A stretch of DNA of 48,039 nucleotides from Polysphondylium violaceum (Eukaryota; Evosea; Eumycetozoa; Dictyosteliales; Dictyosteliaceae): contig AJWJ01000131.1 in assembly GCA_000277445.1 (NCBI GenBank), forward strand, positions 1 to 48,039. Reading direction: 5' to 3'. This document shows positions 45,231-48,039 of this stretch, one piece after another. The notes beneath the pieces were generated by a model. That model saw nothing but the letters and a program-made list of their open reading frames with translations, was not told where the DNA came from and made no database searches. The position numbers and the translations under genes are program-made. The number at the start of each line of letters is the position of its first letter. Position 1 is the first letter of the stretch.

Positions 45231-46119
45231 TGTTGTTTTTGTTATGTTGTTGTATATTTGTTTAAATAAATGGTTATTGGTGTATTTGAACATCTACAGA
45301 GACACGAATCTTGACTTCTTTTATATTCGAACAAAAAAAACCAATATCTAGAAAAAAAAAAAATTGAAAAAAAAAAAATTATAAAAAATTCAAAAATAAA
45401 TATCTTTAGCAAAGAAGATTCGAATTATCGACACCTAAATGTTGTATCAAAAAAAATGCAATTTCTGCACCCCTCCCTTCCGCTTACAGAGGGGTGAAAA
45501 TGAGAAAAAGTTTTGAAAAAAAAACAAAAATATCAAGTTGACTTTCTGTCTCTGGCTGCCCAAAAAATAAAATGTTGGGCAAAGAAGCCTGTGTAGGGAT
45601 GATCATCTTTTGTTTCTCTAAAAAAAGATATTTTTAAAGTACTTTTCAAGCTGTAACTTGCAAGATTCTTTCCCCAGCTTTTCAAATTTGAACAGCAATC
45701 ATGATTCTGTGTTCTAGACTCAAATTAATTTTAGAATCCAATGATGAAATCTTTTACAAAGTAGAACAATAGAACATTCCATAGAAATTTATTTTATTTT
45801 AATTTTTATTTGATATTTTGATTTATTAATAATCACAAAATACTAAAACGAATTAAATAATGATATGAGGCATTAGTATAGTAATAGTAACTGTATATTA
45901 TAATAAATGAACTATTTGTTTTATGTTCTAAATGACTGCACTTTTTGAGAAACATTGCTCTCGACAAATAAAGAAAAAAATTTTCAATTGATTTTTTTTC
46001 AATTTTTTTTTAAATTTTTTTTCAAAAATATAAAATAGTTCACAGTGAGTTGTCCACATCATTAATCTTTTTTTAAAGTTCGTCAAATATAAATAAATAT
46101 ATAAATATAAATATAGAAA
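45231..46119. other. Divergent intergenic region with hairpin-forming patch
   Basis: 889 nt between the reductase (-) and the DUF4282-like gene (+). The middle (about 45440-45720) is less AT-rich and contains two G/C hairpins. No known RNA family is recognised and no CCTTACAGCAA class I RNA motif is present. Confidence 0.45.
45468..45496. repeat. G/C-rich inverted repeat (8-bp stem, 13-nt loop)
   Basis: CACCCCTC (45468-45475) pairs perfectly with GAGGGGTG (45489-45496). A second stem, gcccaa/ttgggc, lies at 45558-45580. Confidence 0.5.
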
Positions 46120-46728
46120 ATGTCATACGTTGGATTAGGCCCAAGAGATATGTCTGAATCTCCATTCCCAAGCACTTATAGCAATTGGAAGGAGCTCATC
46201 TACTTTAGGTATGAACGAATCATCATTGTCATCATCCCCTATATTGCTTATTGATACTAATAATCAAATAAAATTTACATATAGATCATGGCAAGCAGCT
46301 GGTTTTATCCCAATTGTTTATTACTTTAGTTTTATCGCTGGTATTATTATGTTTATTGCTGAAATTGTTACACTCACTCAAGCTTATCACGCCGGTGGTT
46401 TCTTTTTAGGTTTATTATATGGTGCTTTAGGTTTGTATTAGAATCATATACTCTGTATAAACATATACACATATACTAATTAGTATTATCAATCCATCTA
46501 TAAATAGAATTGGTTGCTATAGTTTTAACTTCAAGAATTGCATGTGAAATTGCTCTTTCTATTTATGATATTAGAGACAACATTTGCAGAATGTCACAAA
46601 ACTCTGGTCCAGCCATCATCTCTCACCAAGCTCCACAACAACCACACCACCAACAACAACAACAACAACAATATCAATCAAACAATGAATATCCAAAATA
46701 CCAAGAACCATACCAAACCAACTTGTAA
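46120..46728 (+). CDS. Small two-TM protein, DUF4282-like, with Gln-rich tail
   Basis: Three exons (46120-46208, 46285-46430, 46508-46728) give 151 residues. Two hydrophobic segments are seen: about 38-62 (FIPIVYYFSFIAGIIMFIAE) and about 70-100 (GGFFLGLLYGALGELVAIVL). A short amphipathic stretch ARIACEIALSIYDIRDNI-like (residues RIACEIALSIYDI) follows. This hairpin plus a terminal helix with paired acidic/basic residues recalls the DUF4282 family, small membrane proteins of unknown role. The C-terminal 45 residues are His/Pro/Gln rich with a CAA-coded Gln run and Tyr-Pro repeats. The second intron uses a GTTTGT donor. The family call is tentative; the splice model is well supported by frame. 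Confidence 0.6.
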
Positions 46729-46932
46729 ATCACAACAACATAGGTATAGCAAAAATTAATAAACAATAGTCTTTTATTTTATAATAGATTGTATATAATA
46801 ATCTTAAATGATATGTCACTTTCTTTGCAATGGGCAGACGTGTCTGTAGTTTTTTTTTTTTTTTTTTTTTTTTTATTTCTTGTATTTTTGCTTTCGGCTG
46901 TAAATAGATATATAATATTAAAGCAAACAAAC

Positions 46933-47560
46933 ATGGAAGATCAACAACAATTTGATGTAGGATTCTAAATATGGTACTCTCTTTATATGCTCAATAGAGA
47001 GAAATTAAAATGCATATGTATATTAATCACGACTAAACACAAAACAATTCATTTCATTTATATAGCCAGAGGTTGCTCAAAGACAAGAACAACAAAGAAG
47101 AGAGAATGAAGAAAGAAGACAACATATTTTAGTTCAAATTTTAACACCTCAAGCTAGAGAAAGACGTAGGTTTACATAGATAATGATACATTAAAACAAG
47201 ACAAAACATGAATATATGACATTAACATATATACTACTCATATGTTTTAGTTTCTAGAATAGCTATGGTTAGACCAGAAAAAGCACGTCAAGTTGAAGAT
47301 TTAATTATTGCAGCAGCCCAACGTGGTCAATTGGCCGAAAAAGTTGACGAACCAAAATTAATTTCATTACTTGAGCAAATCAGTGAAAAAGCACCAAAAA
47401 CAACCATTACTGTTTGTATTTAATACCTTTACTACTTTGTATTATATAGTTTTAATTCATTTTATTAACAATAACAATAACAATAATAATTACTACAACA
47501 ACAACAACAACAAAACTATCATAATAGATGAAGAGAAGAACTATTGAAGATGACGATTAA
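46933..47560 (+). CDS. pdcd5: PDCD5 / TFAR19 family DNA-binding protein
   Basis: Four small exons (46933-46956, 47066-47165, 47251-47411, 47528-47560) give 105 residues; none is long enough to stand out as an ORF. The core reads ILVQILTPQARERLSRIAMV, then RPEKARQVEDLIIAAAQRGQ and LAEKVDEPKLISLLEQISEK. It matches the PDCD5 three-helix bundle (human [20 protein letters not shown]...). The last exon encodes the basic-then-acidic end MKRRTIEDDD, as in other PDCD5 proteins. PDCD5 binds DNA and the CCT chaperonin and promotes programmed death in animals; archaeal and protist forms are conserved with less defined roles. The chosen ATG gives a Gln-rich eight-residue first exon. The third intron uses a GTTTGT donor. 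Confidence 0.88.
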
Positions 47561-48039
47561 ATAAATAAAAGAAGAGATAATAATATATCCATTTTAAATT
47601 TGTAAGCAATGCCTTTTGCACAATGCCAGAGGTGGTAGTGGTGTATTTAGAGATTAATGCGTCTGGAATATCTATCTATCAATTCCCCCACCAGATATGT
47701 TTCAGATATTTTTTTATAAAATTAATTTTTATGTAGTGGAATGGTACATCTCATTCATTTCAGGTTGTGTTGTGTTATTATGGTCATTTTAATTTAGTTC
47801 CAGTAAATGAGGTCATGATAATGTGTGCTTTTTTTGTGGGGGTGGGTTGTGTGTGTTGTGTAAGAGTGAGTACTACCACATTCAATCAATAATATTGAGA
47901 TATTTTTTTTTTTTGCACATACACACAAAACTTATCCCTATTATTTTTTTTTTTTACTAATTTTTTTAAAATTTTTTGGGCCTCACTTCACTTGAAAAAA
48001 AAAAAAAAAAAAAAAAACTAGTGCAGCATCGTTTATATT
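47561..48039. other. Right-edge intergenic region with GT-rich box
   Basis: 479 nt with no gene. A G/T-rich run (47836-47860, containing GTGGGGGTGGG then GT repeats) resembles a G-box. Poly-T and poly-A tracts follow. It may be the promoter of a gene beyond the window. Confidence 0.4.

Noticed and set aside
45415-45430. GATTCGAATTA, reminiscent of a tRNA T-arm / B box
   Set aside because: No acceptor stem, D-arm or anticodon arm fits around it.

Overview
This window is nuclear DNA from a dictyostelid social amoeba. It is very AT-rich, and gaps between genes are packed with poly-A/poly-T. Introns are short (about 50-140 nt, GT...AG, donors mostly GTAAGT or GTATGT). Coding sequence carries simple Asn/Ser/Gln runs. 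Several families are typical of dictyostelids: a fibro-slime/PA14 secreted protein, a GABA-B-like class C GPCR and a ComC-type EGF-like membrane protein. GCC/ACC/CTC codons are commoner than I would expect for D. discoideum, so another dictyostelid species is likely; I cannot name it from sequence alone.

Layout, left to right: a GPR180/TMEM145-like seven-TM protein (+); a Gep4-type phosphatidylglycerophosphate phosphatase (-); a short fibro-slime/PA14 secreted protein (-); a Dus4-type tRNA dihydrouridine synthase (+); the prenylated R-SNARE YKT6 (-); chaperonin subunit CCT2 (+); a class C GPCR (+); an Asn/Ser-rich class 3 (DAG-lipase-like) lipase (+); a large ComC-like receptor (+); a frameshifted GTPase-like relic; an ACSS3-type mitochondrial acyl-CoA synthetase (+); Mediator subunit MED14 in ten exons (+); Ran GTPase (+); mitochondrial OSGEPL1/Qri7 (-); importin-5 (+); a RhoGEF-PH-FYVE protein (-); a sodium/calcium-exchanger-family transporter (-); an aldo-keto reductase (-); a small DUF4282-like membrane protein (+); and PDCD5 (+).

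Most genes are unrelated housekeeping or signalling genes, as expected for a compact protist genome; no operon or gene-cluster system is evident. The nearest to a functional pair is Ran and importin-5, two genes apart, which act together in nuclear import. I rebuilt exon structures by hand, using frame continuity across GT/AG junctions and family motifs. Every multi-exon model closes in frame except the RhoGEF gene, which is off by one base beside a 27-nt homopolymer.

I found no convincing wholly new system. The observations most worth checking are the GTPase-like relic with a strong inverted repeat beside it, an in-frame intron hidden in the ComC-like gene, the RhoGEF frame break, two E2F-like promoter sites (one a perfect palindrome upstream of Ran), and several palindromes or hairpins between genes. 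No tRNA, rRNA, CRISPR array or intact transposon was recognised.
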